Shown here: positions 31,896-43,473 of the stretch, one piece after another
Numbering within the stretch: the stretch's first letter is position 1
Layout of the letters: the number at the start of each line of letters is the position of its first letter
Assembly (NCBI GenBank): GCA_907164885.2
Contig: OU015490.1
Span: forward strand, 14,459,495-14,523,494
Origin: Dolomedes plantarius
Taxonomy: Eukaryota > Arthropoda > Arachnida > Araneae > Dolomedidae
Length of the DNA stretch: 64,000 nucleotides
Reading direction: 5' to 3'
Translations under genes and position numbers: made by a program
The notes under the pieces: generated by a model
Database searches by the model: none
What the model saw: only the letters and a program-made list of their open reading frames with translations
Told to the model about the DNA's origin: nothing

Positions 31896-32330
31896 TATGT
31901 TAACTTAGCGTTCGCCGGTCAGAGGATGAGTTGATGACGTATGAAGGGTCCTCATTCGTTCCAGCTCAACACACCCCAAACCATTACTGAGGGTCATCCA
32001 CCCTGTACAGTCCCTTGCTAGTTTGCTGGAATCATTGATACGTGGACACATCCACCTGCCCGAATCAATTAAAAACGAGACTTGTCGGACCAGGGTACTC
32101 GTTTTCAGTTTTTAAATGTCCAGGGGCGGTGTTTCCGGCCACGAACTCTGTGTCACGATGAAATCAGTGCCACTCTGGTTCAGATTCCGCCTTTAAAGCC
32201 CATATCATGCAATGAACGTTGCACAGTTTTCACGCTGATGTTAGTTGAGGTTCGAGATATGAACTGCGATGTAGCAGCAATGTTGTACTCTCTTCGCTAG
32301 AAATGATTCTCGAGAAACGACGATGATCCC

Positions 32331-32884
32331 TGTGAGACTCTCACATAGTCTGAAAACAGACTTAATCCTAACTTTGGAAAATCCAGTCCAGATGTGACTT
32401 TTTGTTAAAGGAATCTTGCAGAACGTTAAATAGATAATGATGCGGGGGCCACTTCCCTAAGTGGAAAAAGGGTCCTTCGTTAGAAAAAGACCACAAAGAG
32501 ACAATGAAAAGGCCCGGGGTGTCGGGCTGACCAAAAGGAACGCAGTCTGGGGGTGACCAGCCGATGAACCCCTGTAGAGAGGATTGCATCAAAGACATGA
32601 AAGAATGGAACCTTCGAGAAACGGGGAAAACTGTATAAATGATGGAAAGACGATTAGACAGGGTTCTTTTTAGACTAGACTTGGACTTTGCCGAAACGAC
32701 GCGTGCGAGCGGACAGAATAGAGAGAGAGAGAGAGAGAGAGAGTCGCTTTTGAACTTTGATTATGAACCCCTCTCTCATGACTGTTATCAGCGTTCTTCG
32801 GAAAATACGTGTATATATTAATATTAGTCTAGATGTTGATTTTATAATAAACAAGATGTAAATAGACATGTATTAGTGTCCACA
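32331..32884 (+). repeat. possible LTR inserted in the Tc1 remnant
   Basis: Interrupts the transposase between its N-terminal and middle blocks. TGTGAG...CCACA ends, ACTGTATAAATGATGG near 32629 (TATA-like) and AATAAAC near 32846 fit an LTR. A (GA)n run lies at 32720-32743. No matching target duplication was seen, so the edges are approximate. Confidence 0.35.
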
Positions 32885-33130
32885 TTAATATTACGAGTGG
32901 CTTATACTTCGGATCAGGACGATCGAGGTTAACAATCCCTGTGTCTTTTTGACGGCCACGCTTTTGCCGTAGGTCCGGTGATTTAGAGGAATTCTTGTGT
33001 CCGAGGAACATCCTGAAAGTAGCCACACCTGAAAATCGAAACTTTGGCAGTGACTTCGAAATGCCATGACCCACCGAGACCCATCTGCCATACCTCGTTG
33101 AAATTCGCTTAAGTCACGAACGCCTACCAT

Positions 33131-33257
33131 ACTTAAGTTTCCTCAGATACCCGTCCCTTTGTATGCGGTGCATGTGGACGATATTATTTACGGGAAAGTG
33201 TGTGTTGCTAGATATTCCGAATGGGATCAGCTATCCAGCTGCTCTAGCACTTCATTG
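33131..33257. other. unassigned sequence
   Basis: Nothing recognised. Confidence 0.3.
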
Positions 33258-33267
33258 TATATATATA

Positions 33268-33315
<48 letters not shown>
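33258..33315. repeat. (TA)n microsatellite
   Basis: About 58 bases with one phase break (TATTATA). Confidence 0.9.
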
Positions 33316-33318
<3 letters not shown>

Positions 33319-33813
33319 AGGCTTAAATATGGGGGGCGATCACGCGACCTTAAAATGGGATTTTAGTTATTAAAATATAGGATGTAACAATTAAAAAGTC
33401 TGGGAGTTCAAATAAGCGGCGCATGTATTGCAGTGAAAATGGAATTAATGGGTCGGCTTGATTCAATCTCCGAAGAACCACAGATTCTAGAGGGAAATTC
33501 CCCTTTTCATTATATAATCTTGGCGCATCTGTGGTTTGAGTGTCGAAGAGAAAGGAAATGCTGAGTTTAGCAATAAGATCCGATATGACATCACGCATAA
33601 CTAATGAGCGTCACTAAGCGTTCGTTAAAAGCTATGAACAAAGGATTTATCGCCAGAGTCATGGATGGATAGGAAATGATAGGACGTGCCGCTCGACGGT
33701 ACGTATTTTTGGGAAGGGTTGGGAAGTAATTTTATTAATTATGGAGCTGAGAGGTTTAAAGAAATTTAATAAAGATGTTTAGGAAGATCATTTGAAGTGT
33801 TTTATGCCTGTTG
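33316..33813. other. unassigned sequence
   Basis: No gene or recognised repeat. Confidence 0.35.
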
Positions 33814-34209
33814 TGTTAACATCTTGCTGTTTGATGGATTTAATTAATGAATGTCTACGCCACCGGTTCACCGACTGCATCATGGTTCTCAAGTTTCGGA
33901 TTAAGATGTATTTCGATCGGGCGTGAAGCTCCAATGTCCGACAAAAGCCGGTAGGATTCGAACCTGCGCGGGGAAACCCCAATGGATTTCAACATCTTCG
34001 TGAAGCTCCAATGTCCGACAAAAGCCGGTAGGATTCGAACCTGCGCGGGGAAACCCCAATGGATTTCAACATCTATCTATTTTTGTTAACATCTTGCTGT
34101 TTGATGGATTTAATTAATGAATGTCTACGCCACCGGTTCACCGACTGCATCATGGTTCTCAAGTTTCGGATTAAGATGTATTTCGATCGGGCGTGAAGCT
34201 CCAATGTCC

Positions 34210-34213
<4 letters not shown>
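33814..34213 (-). mobile_element. tRNA-Ser-derived SINE with duplicated head and body
   Basis: The minus strand reads body, head, head, body. The body (33814-33943) is repeated almost exactly at 34084-34213, 270 bases apart. Two head units of 77 bases start at 33923 and 34000. Each head (33944-33996 and 34020-34073) matches the 3' two-thirds of a tRNA-Ser: anticodon-stem segment, the long variable arm GGGGTTTCCCC, a perfect T arm GGTTCGAATCC, and part of the acceptor. The 5' third with the A box is missing, so these are not functional tRNAs. Confidence 0.7.

Positions 34214-34248
<35 letters not shown>
34213..34248. repeat. (TA)n microsatellite
   Basis: Truncates the second SINE body. Confidence 0.9.
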
Positions 34249-34250
<2 letters not shown>

Positions 34251-34430
34251 TTCAAAGGTGTCTTTTTGCAAGAATTTTTTTAGATACCTTTCAAATATCT
34301 GCTGGGCTGTTAACTCGTAACAAGTTTTCCAGCATGTAAAAGCCACTACACCAGAGTTTCTCATACTCCAGGTCGAAAATATTTAAGTCTCGATTTAGAT
34401 ATTGGAAAAATGTGGAGAAATGTGACGAAT
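34249..34430 (-). repeat. tRNA-like dispersed repeat R2, copy 2
   Basis: Inverted copy of 29148-29332, bounded by TA arrays on both sides. Confidence 0.6.
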
Positions 34431-34431
34431 A

Positions 34432-34892
<461 letters not shown>

Positions 34893-36298
34893 CACTGCTG
34901 GCCATCCAAATTGCAACACCAAGAAAGACAAGAGATATCACAACAAAATTTATTTTGTAGATAACATGTTGACCAAGTATCAAATGATTAAATTTATAGA
35001 CTTCTGTGAAGTGTGGTTCCTGCCAAAATCAGTAGCCAGAGTAGCCGCCATTGTTGGAGATCACCGCTGCCACACGCCTCGGCATTGATTCAAAGAGACT
35101 TTGGATGAGTTCTTGCGGTACAGCAGACCAAGCAGCTTCCACACGTTGCCAAAGTTGATCTGCTGTGGCAGCTGGGGATGGAATCTGGGTCAATAGTAGA
35201 GCAACCATGGACCACATGTTTTTTATCGGCGAAAGATCCGGAGAGCGAGGCGGCCAGGGAAGCAATTCAATCTGGCGATTGACGAAGAACCGTTGGACAA
35301 TGCGTGCCACGTGTGGTCGCGCATTATCCTGTTGAAATATGGCTGTGGGCAAGCCCTGAAGTTAAGGAAGGACAACTGGCTGCAGCACCTCGGAGATGTA
35401 GAGCTGGCTGTTTAAAGTAGCTGCAATGCGTACTATAGGTGTGCGAGAGTGATATCCAATACCGCCCTATACCATAATACCCGGTGCAGGACCAGTGTGG
35501 CGGTGCATAACGCAGCTGTTCAGCATCCTCTCTTCATGGTGTCTCCAGACTCGAATGCGACCATCGTGGTGTTGCAGACAGAAGCGTGACTCGTCAGTAA
35601 AGACAATTTCATTCCATTCTGCCGTCCACATCCTTGTGTCATCGCACCATTGGCGGCGGAGACGTCTGTGGTTCTGCGTCAAGGGTAGACAAAGCAATGG
35701 ACGTCTTTCGGACAGACCACTCTGCTGTAAACGGCGTCGAATGGTACGCGCAGACACTGGATCATGCGTTACAGACTTCATGTGCTGTGCTATGGTTCGT
35801 GATGTGACTGAGTTATCCGTCACTGCCATGCGCACAATTTGCCTGTCATCACGTGAAGTGGTGCGCTGAGGTGGATGCGATCAAACACGCCGGTCCATCG
35901 TACCCTCCTGCATCCAACGATCACATATCCGCATTCCAGTTGTTTGGTTTCGTCCAACACGACTACCGATTTCCCTGAAAGATAATCCACAATCTCGGTA
36001 GGCCACTATCCTTCCTCTGTCGAACTCGGATACTTGATCAAAAGATGATCGCAGTTTTCGACGAGGCATAATTGATCGTTTTTTTGAAAAAACCACAAGA
36101 AAAACACAATTGCCGAACTTGAAATCGTCGAAATCTCCAAGTCTTAAATAGCGCTTTGAAGTGGCGCTACAGGCGCGCGTGATGTGCCTCTGCGCTGAAA
36201 TTCTTATCATTTGCATATCTCACCTCCGCTAATGCATGTTGTAAATTTCATGTTATTTGCATGTTTCCTTCAGGGTGTTGCATTTACAGTGGCCAGCA

Positions 36299-36301
<3 letters not shown>
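34893..36301 (-). mobile_element. Tc1-like transposon (family B, copy 2)
   Basis: CACTGCTGGCCA...TGGCCAGCAGTG ends, in opposite orientation to 14001-15406. It is flanked on both sides by long TA arrays. Confidence 0.93.
35029..36069 (-). pseudogene. Tc1-type transposase with three stop codons
   Basis: Frame from ATG 36069 to TGA 35029. Comparison with the copy at 14230-15270 shows CGA to TGA at 35881-35883, TGG to TAG at 35467-35469 and TAC to TAA near 35353-35355. Otherwise it is in frame throughout. The catalytic motifs FTDESRF, QQDNARPH and SPDLSPIKNMW are visible. The last has Lys where the sister copy has Glu, so the third catalytic residue is lost. Between them the two copies carry different lesions. 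Confidence 0.92.

Positions 36302-36394
<93 letters not shown>
36302..36394. repeat. (TA)n microsatellite
   Basis: 93 bases of pure TA between the Tc1 end and a Helitron end. Confidence 0.95.
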
Positions 36395-36395
<1 letters not shown>

Positions 36396-36396
<1 letters not shown>

Positions 36397-36718
36397 TAGC
36401 GGCCCGTCCCGACTTTGTCCGGGTTGAACAAAATATTATATCAGAACATAGGCTAGTTTCGAACCACTATCGTCAGAACAGAAGCCCACTCTTCAGAAGC
36501 CCACTTTATTCTCAGCAGAATAAAGTAAGCCCCTAACTTCAGAAATAAAGTAACCACCTAACATTATTTCTACTGATCAGATATACATAATATATAGTCT
36601 ATGTCCATCTGGAATAATGTACCTTTCAAACAGTGAAAGAATTTTTCAAATAGGTGCCATGGTTCAGGAGATTACCCTCCACGTACAAAGTCGCTCTCTC
36701 TTTATATATAAGTATAGA
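36396..36718 (-). mobile_element. short non-autonomous Helitron, family N2
   Basis: On the minus strand it starts TCTATACTTATATATAAAGA after A and ends CCCGGACAAAGTCGGG (a perfect hairpin), then ACGGGCCGCTAG before T. TC start, hairpin, CTAG end and A/T insertion site are all present in 323 bases. No coding sequence. Confidence 0.85.
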
Positions 36719-36719
36719 T

Positions 36720-36856
36720 GATCAGATATACATAATATATAGCCTATGTCCATCTGGAATAATGTACCTTTCAAACAGTGAAAGAATTTTTCAAATAGGT
36801 GCCGTGGTTCTGGAGATTACCCTCCACGTACAAAATCGCTCTCTCTTTATATATAA

Positions 36857-36862
<6 letters not shown>
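36720..36862 (-). repeat. tandem duplicate of the Helitron N2 5' end
   Basis: Repeats 36575-36718 almost exactly, in the same orientation, directly beyond the element's 5' end. Confidence 0.85.
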
Positions 36863-37249
<387 letters not shown>

Positions 37250-37261
37250 TTTTATTTATTT

Positions 37262-37470
37262 ATATATCCAGAGCGGCACGCACTTTTCTATACGACATTG
37301 GCCCATCAACATCGCGGAGTGTTGCTGACTGCTTTATTATGGGAGCACTCTTTGGTTGAGCCAGCATTGCTCCCTAAGAAGAAAAGCACGGGAACGTCGA
37401 AGCCCAAACCGGGATTAAAACCCAAGCCCACTGCGTGGTAGCTCAAGATGCAAGAGTCTTTCCATCTTGT
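37262..37470 (-). mobile_element. tRNA-derived SINE, copy 3
   Basis: The minus strand has GAGCTACCACGCAGTGG and GGTTTTAATCC (decayed B box, complement at 37412-37422). The body follows: CGTTCCCGTG, GGGAGCAATGCTGGCTC, CTCCCATAA and GGCCAATGTC, in the same order as the SINE at 8982-9180. The A box is not recognisable. The tail runs into an A/T-rich stretch near 37244-37262. Confidence 0.62.
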
Positions 37471-37793
37471 ATATATTGTTACCTCTTGTATTTTGTATTT
37501 ATATTTACTTCCTAATCATTCTTTCAGATGTTACCAATGCAACATTTCTTTGATAAGTTTGCATAACTCTTGTCATTTACCATCTATGCCACAATGAGCT
37601 GGTATATTGTTGAGTACCCAATTTTCTATTGAATTTAAGAATTCCAAAATTAGATCTACAACAATTGAACCGCTCTCTTGCCAAATTGGTTCAGTCCATT
37701 AATTAAAAAAAAAGTGTAAGAATTTTACATGACAATATTTTTTTAATACCTCTGAAAGTATCCATTCAAATAAATAGTGCAGAATGAATTATT
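37471..37793. other. AT-rich sequence, partly repeated
   Basis: The part from about 37688 (TTCAGTCCAT...CCTCTGAAAGTATCC) resembles 42757-42868. No gene. Confidence 0.4.
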
Positions 37794-37801
37794 GCAGAGG
37801 G

Positions 37802-37970
37802 CAGTGGCGTAGCGAGCATAACTGGCGCCCGGGGCACGATACCTTTTTGGCGCCCCCCATGGTCTTGGGGACCACATGGTCCAATGGTCTTGGGGACAAT
37901 TTGGCACCCCTCTGCGAGTGGCGCCCGGGGCATAATAGACCCTCTTGCCCCCCCTCTTGCTACGCCACTT
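37802..37970. mobile_element. hAT-like MITE with perfect 8-base target duplication
   Basis: 169 bases with inverted ends CAGTGGCGTAGCGAG and CTTGCTACGCCACTT, flanked by GCAGAGGG at 37794-37801 and 37971-37978. The related sequence at 42860-42868 has a single GCAGAGGG and no insertion. The 8-base duplication and the CAGTGGCG start identify hAT. Confidence 0.9.
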
Positions 37971-37978
37971 GCAGAGGG

Positions 37979-39337
37979 AGTTTTTATCTTCTGTCTTAAA
38001 AGCTGCAGTTTCTTGTATGGTTGAATTAGATTCCGAGAGAAGCGCTGCATTTTTTAATTGAATATGTGTTATTGCTTTTATATTTATTGTTTGAAAGCTA
38101 ACTTAAAATATTTCGCTATTATTAGTTAAACACGCAAGTAAACTCCCAAAATATAACAGAAAATATATTTTTGAAATGTTGAATTAAAGTATCTAACGAT
38201 TGATATATTACCTTAAATATTAAATTAATTATTATTTTAAATTATTAATTTAAAAAAACAAAACAAAAAACTTAGGAAATACGGAGTATTTTATTCCGAA
38301 AAAGTGAAAAATTTGAACACTAACGTTGATGCTCTTAGTTTGTGCTTGTAAGTTTGCGAAGTATGAAAATCATTTTCCAAGTTTTTAATATTTAAGTAGC
38401 AACTAGAATAGAATGTAATGTTTTATTTAGTAGTGGCGCCATCTGCTTTTGAAAGGGGAAAAGAGAATTAGAAGACAGGAATATTAATCGAGGAGAAAAA
38501 AAGAAGAAAAAAAAGAGATAGAGAAAAGCATGTATTTCTATCTATTTATATACTCAGTATACCAGTCAAGCCTTTTAGCTCCATTCTGGAAATTTTCTCG
38601 CTCTGCAGGTGTTGTTTCCATTAAACTAAGCAAATATGTTCTTAATTCATTATAGATACAGACAGTTATATTAAGAGATAAGTGAGATCCATAGTTAAAA
38701 AAAAATCGATTCTTGCAATTACCACAACGTATCAGAGACAAGTAAATCCCGATGCTTTAATCAAAAGATTATTAAGAATATACAAGACGAAAAAAAAATC
38801 TACAATGAAAGCAATTTTGATGATAGTTTTAAATATCCACTATTAAATCACTACGTACAGAATTTTTCTAAAAAATATAAATCTATTAATGATAAATCAG
38901 TTGTAACTTATTCTGACTTAAATAATGAGTAACACATAGTTAAAGCCTTAAACGAGAATCTTTTGATTTTAAAAGGTTAAAACAAAATAAATTGGATTTA
39001 TATGGTAAGTTGTTACATAATTCTTTGCATATTCTCTGTTCAAAGATTATATTTATCTTGCTCTTTGGTAATCAACTGTATATTTCTTGGGTGGTAAACA
39101 TTTTAAACCATGACATTGACTTTTTTCATTGTATTTAAAATCACGGAATCAAAGTACATAATTTATGAATTTCGCAAATTTTGCTCTTCTAATTAGAGAG
39201 AGGAAAAATTTCAGAATTTTCCTTCCGAAAATCCCGCTTTACACAAAACAGTTAAATTACTTGACATCTTTCTTTTCAGTTTCTGAAAAGTAGTATAATG
39301 TTTACTTGATATATTTAATTTCTCTTTTATTTATATA
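37979..39337. other. AT-rich sequence without recognised genes
   Basis: Only short chance frames. AAAAAGAAGAAAAAAAAGAG-type low complexity lies near 38498-38520. Confidence 0.45.
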
Positions 39338-40409
39338 CTAGCTAAAACCCGTGCTTTGCTATGGAGTATATTCAAAATAAATACAACGGTCAATGTATGC
39401 AATTAATGCCAAAAAAAAAATATTTATTAAAAAAATCGTAACGGATATTTTTATAGACAAAATAATGTAGAAGAAAATATTCAAATTAAATACACCGGTC
39501 AATGTATGCAATTAATTTGTATGTTTAATATCCATAAAACATACTCATTTAAATTAAATTCTTAAAAATCTTCCATCTTAATGAGTCTAGTGGTTAAATT
39601 TTATCTTTTCCGTATTTTAATATTTTTGTTTTGTCAACTTATTTTGTTGTTATCCACGTGACGCAAAATTAATTTGAAATATCGCAAAAAGGAAAGAAAC
39701 CACGATCAGTATTCAATATATATATAAAACACATCCGTAACTGACTGACTGACTGACTGACAAACAATGCACAGACCAAACCGTTGGATCCAAAGGGCTG
39801 AAATGTTGCATGGCGATTCTTCTTATTGTGTAGGGGTGCACTAAGGAAAATTTTTGAAAAATTCTTCTTAGATTTTTTAAAATAAAATTTTTAAGCTGTT
39901 TTTGTAACTTTTTTCAAGTTTGCATTTAAAATAATAATCCGAGGGTTATAAAATTTATATCACGAGAAAGATCATAAAAATTCCTTTAAAATGAAATCTT
40001 TTTCGGATCTTTATCTTCCTTTTCTGATTTTTGGTGAATTTTTAAAGATGAATTTTTACAATTCATCTATAAAAATTCATCTTTAAAAATTCTCCAAAAA
40101 CCAGAAATTGGAGGTAAAGATTCGAAAAAGATTTCATTTTAAAGGAATTTTTATGATCTTTCACGTAATATAAATATTATAACGCTCAGATTATTATTTT
40201 AAATACAAACTTTTAAAAAAGTTACAAAAAAGCTTAAAAATTTAATTTTAAAAAATCTAAGAAGAATTTTTCAAAAATCTTTTTAAGTGCACCCTTACAG
40301 TATAAGAAGAATCACCATGCAAAAAAATTTCAGCACTTTAAGTCCAGCGGTTTGGTCTGCGCGTTATCTGTCAGTCAAACAGTCAGTCACGGAACTGTTT
40401 TATATAATA
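39338..40409 (-). mobile_element. non-autonomous Helitron, family N1, copy e, with inverted duplication of its 5' half
   Basis: Minus-strand 3' end: CTAG complement at 39338-39341, then a CCATAGCAAAGCACGGG-type hairpin region. The 5' end is at about 40409. Within it, 39713-40061 is a plus-oriented copy of the family's 5' half (ATATATAAAACACATCCGTA... onward), facing 40066-40409 head-on. The two arms form an inverted repeat of about 340 bases each with a centre near 40062. Confidence 0.78.
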
Positions 40410-40411
40410 TA

Positions 40412-41952
40412 CACTGGTGTAAGAAATTAAGAGAATTTGCAGACTTGGTCGGTTATCTCTAGAACTACTGTACCGATTTTAATGAAATTTGATATGTACA
40501 TACATTGATACAATACAAAAACAAATAACCATTCAATAATTGTAATACACACGCATGATCGTGCGTAACACTCGTTGGAGTCGGAAGGTATGAAACAGCG
40601 GTTGCAGAATATACAAAAAAATGGGTTAATAGATGGTGTTATTTTGCAGCAATCGGTTAATTTCAAATTGTTATAGCAAAAATGAGTAACCACCAACATT
40701 TAGATGATGGAATGAGGTGGCGAATTGTGGGGAGGCTAGAAGCAGGCCAATCTCAAGTCCAAATTTGTAGAGAGTTCAATTTAACTCCAAGCGTCGTGTG
40801 TAACTTGTGGAAATAGTTCCAGGATATCGGATCCATCGAGAGAAAGCCTGGGCAAGGTCGACCAAGAGCCACGACGGCCAGAGAAGATCGCCATTTGTCG
40901 ATTATAGCGAGGCGTAACAGGAGTGCTACAGCTTCTCATCTCTCTCGTGACTTGTATGCAGCCACAGGAACCCGTGTATCAAGGGTGACTGTTTCCAAAA
41001 GACTTCATGACAGAGGGTTGTTTGCAAGAAGACCTGCTGTTTGCGTCCCGCTCACTTCTACGAACAGGAGAATCCGTTTATCATGGTGCAGAGAGCATAG
41101 AGATTGGAGTATGGATCAGTGGGCGACCGTTCTCTTCACTGATGAGTCCCGGTTGAGCCTAAACACCGATTCTCGCCGTACGTTCATATGGAGAGAACCA
41201 GGGACCCGCTACCTATCCTCCAATGTCCGCGAAATCGACCATTATGGTGGAGGAGGTTTAGTGGTCTGGGCAGGCATCATGTTGGTTGGCCGCACACCTC
41301 TCCATGTCTTTGAAAGAGGCACTGAGACTGGTGTGAGGCATACGAGGAATTTTTACGATGAGGTCTTGGAGCCCTATGTTCGCCTTTTCAGGGGTGCAGT
41401 TGGCCCTGTGTTCATTTTAATGGACGATAACGCGAGGCCACATAGAGCTCTTCTGGTCGATGAATTTCTAGAGAGTGAGGATATTTGCCGGATGGATTGG
41501 CCAGGCAGATCTCCAGACCTTAACCCTATAGAGCATGTCTGGGACGATCTGGGGAGAGCAATTGCAACTCGCAACGCCCCTCCGAGAATAATCCAGGGAA
41601 TGAAAACATCGTTGCTGAACGAGTGGGACCAATTGCCACAGGAAATGATAAACTGCCTTATTTCAAGTATGAAATCACGCTGCGAGACCTGCATATCTGT
41701 AAGAGGGGACCATACCTCCTATTGACCCATCTATTAACCCATTTTTTTTTGTTTATTCTGCAACCGCTGTTTCATACCTTCCGACTCCAACGAGTGTTAC
41801 GCACGATCCTGCGTGTGTATTACAATTATTGAATGGTTATTTGTTTTGTATTGTATCAATGTATGTACATATCAAATTTCGTTAAAATCGGTACAGTAGT
41901 TCTAGAGATAATCAACCAAGTCTGCAAATTCTCTTAATTTCTTACACCAGTG
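40412..41952 (+). mobile_element. Tc1-like transposon (family E) with long inverted repeats
   Basis: CACTGGTGTAAGAAATTAAG at the left and its complement at the right. The inverted repeats extend about 225 bases (40412-40636 and 41728-41952) with few differences. TA lies on both sides (40410-40411 and 41953-41954). Confidence 0.94.
40682..41725 (+). pseudogene. Tc1-type transposase, complete except for one stop codon
   Basis: From ATG 40682 (MSNHQHLDDGMRWRIVGR) to TGA 41725, 347 codons. Codon 45 is TAG (40814-40816), where Gln (CAG) is likely. Two HTH segments, a GQGRPR hook (residues about 60-65), and all three catalytic motifs are intact: LFTDESRL, LMDDNARPH and SPDLNPIEHVWD. The usual C-terminus (SSMKSRCETCISVRGDHTSY) is complete and ends one base before the right inverted repeat. 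The longest open part begins at 40895, downstream of the stop. Confidence 0.92.
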
Positions 41953-41954
41953 TA

Positions 41955-42756
41955 GATTCCTACAAAATTATCAAAAATTTTGTTTGATAAGGATATACAA
42001 AATAGTTGGAAAAAGAACTTTCAATTTAAAACACCATAATTTTTCAAAAAAAAAAAGAAAAAGAAAAAAGGAGCAGCCATTAATTTAACATACTGAGATT
42101 AAAATTATTTTTAAGCACTCTTTATAGTTATTTTATCTATAAAACTTATAACATGTAACTTTTATATTAAAAAAGCAAATGAATTTACAAAAAAGGATAT
42201 CAGTAAGTATTAAATCAAAAACTGAAATCTATCGTGCATTTTCCCCCTGTCAACTGGAACTATTTTTAAGTTTTAAATTTTTTTCAAACATTAACATATT
42301 CAGGTATATTAATTTCAAACAATGGGGAATCATTAAAACTACCTGTGACACAATGAAATATAACAGCCTTTAGAGAAATACCGTATTTTTCGGCCCTTAA
42401 GACACACCTTTTTACATAAAAAAATCGACTTAAAAAAAATGGAGGTGCATCTTATGACCTGAAGGTAACATTAAAATAAAATGAATATTTTATAATATAC
42501 ATATTTATCATATATATTTTTCCCTTCCTATTTGCGGTGCTTATTATTGTCCGAAAGATACTGTACTCTTCATCCATAACTTTGTTTTAGTAAAATCCTT
42601 ATTTAATAGAGGGCGCCACTACATTAAAAATTTTAATACTAAAGCCAGTGTGAAAATCTTTCTCCGATTCAGATTCACCCACTACGGAATACTCGGGAGC
42701 ACCGCTGTCAAGGTTAGTTTTGCTGCTTTAGAAATGTCTCGCTTACTAACGCAAGA
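41955..42756. other. AT-rich sequence; possible MITE end at 42388
   Basis: ACCGTATTTTTCGGCCCTTA near 42380 resembles a widespread TIR-type repeat end, but no partner end was found. No gene. Confidence 0.3.
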
Positions 42757-43091
42757 GGTTCAGTCCATCCAACAAAAAGGGGAGAAAAGGGATACAATAA
42801 TAGACTTTTAAAAATACCTCTGAAAATATCCTTTAAAATAAACATAGTAGGATGGATTATTGCAGAGGGAGGTTTCACCGGACGACATAAAACATAGAAC
42901 ATCGTTGAAGTCGTCGTTATTAATATGATGACAATTTTGGCTTGACAGATTTCTCGAGTTAAAAAATATCCTCAGATTTTATTTAATATTATTTTTTTTT
43001 TCACTACGGAAAAAAAAAGTTGAAATAATTGTTTCATAATTCCCAAGCATTTACTGCTGGGGTAGTGAGACTGTCAAAGATTCATGTATGT
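42757..43091 (+). repeat. dispersed repeat R3, copy 1
   Basis: 42868-43091 is directly repeated at 50023-50262 (CACCGGACGACATAAAACAT onward). 42757-42868 resembles 37688-37801. It contains the unoccupied GCAGAGGG site for the hAT MITE. Confidence 0.65.
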
Positions 43092-43473
43092 GTGTGTAAG
43101 TAATAATAACGCTCCACCATTATTAACTGTTTCGCCTTCTATTTTTTTTTACTTAACGAGCATTCTTGATTATTCTCTTTTCACTAAAGTACAGCCCCTC
43201 TTTCAAAATGAATCTAGAAATAAGCGAATTTACTAACTAGTTTGTCCTTTAAGGCAAGCGCTGAAAGTCAGGCCTATGATTCAGGATGATTTAGAAACCA
43301 CGCGCCTTGCATAGCATGTTCGGAATCTTGAGTTATGGCTCACGTGGTCAAGTCGGATGATCGGCAATTAAAGAAATGTTAGCACCTATCGTCACGTTAG
43401 CGCCCCCGTGGATTAAAAGATGAGATTGAGGATTTTTGCTCTCTCTGCTCTGCCTCCTCGCTTCTCTTATTAA
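43092..43473. other. unassigned sequence up to a TTAA site
   Basis: No gene. TTAA at 43470-43473 is the left target of the piggyBac relic. Confidence 0.4.

Larger units (their letters stand above)
30681..33130 (-). pseudogene. Tc1-type transposase remnant split by two insertions
   Basis: The minus strand holds in order: the N-terminal MVGVRDLSEFQRGM segment (33130-32900, frameshifted); a middle part SVKTVQRSLHDMGFK near 32210; the first catalytic motif as WSDKSRF near 32085 (Glu to Lys after the Asp); VMVWGV near 31990; LTGER near 31935; LQQENAP near 31060 (Asp of QDNAP is Glu); and PDLNGIEHTF, then FVESMHRHVSAVL near 30800. Many stops and shifts. LTR-like sequences occupy about 31198-31895 and 32331-32884. 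Confidence 0.72.

Noticed and set aside
33944..34073. Two tRNA-Ser genes
   Set aside because: The 5' third, including the A box and half of the acceptor stem, is absent in both.
42380..42470. Possible MITE starting ACCGTATTTTTCGGCCC
   Set aside because: Only one end was seen; no matching inverted end within 2 kb.
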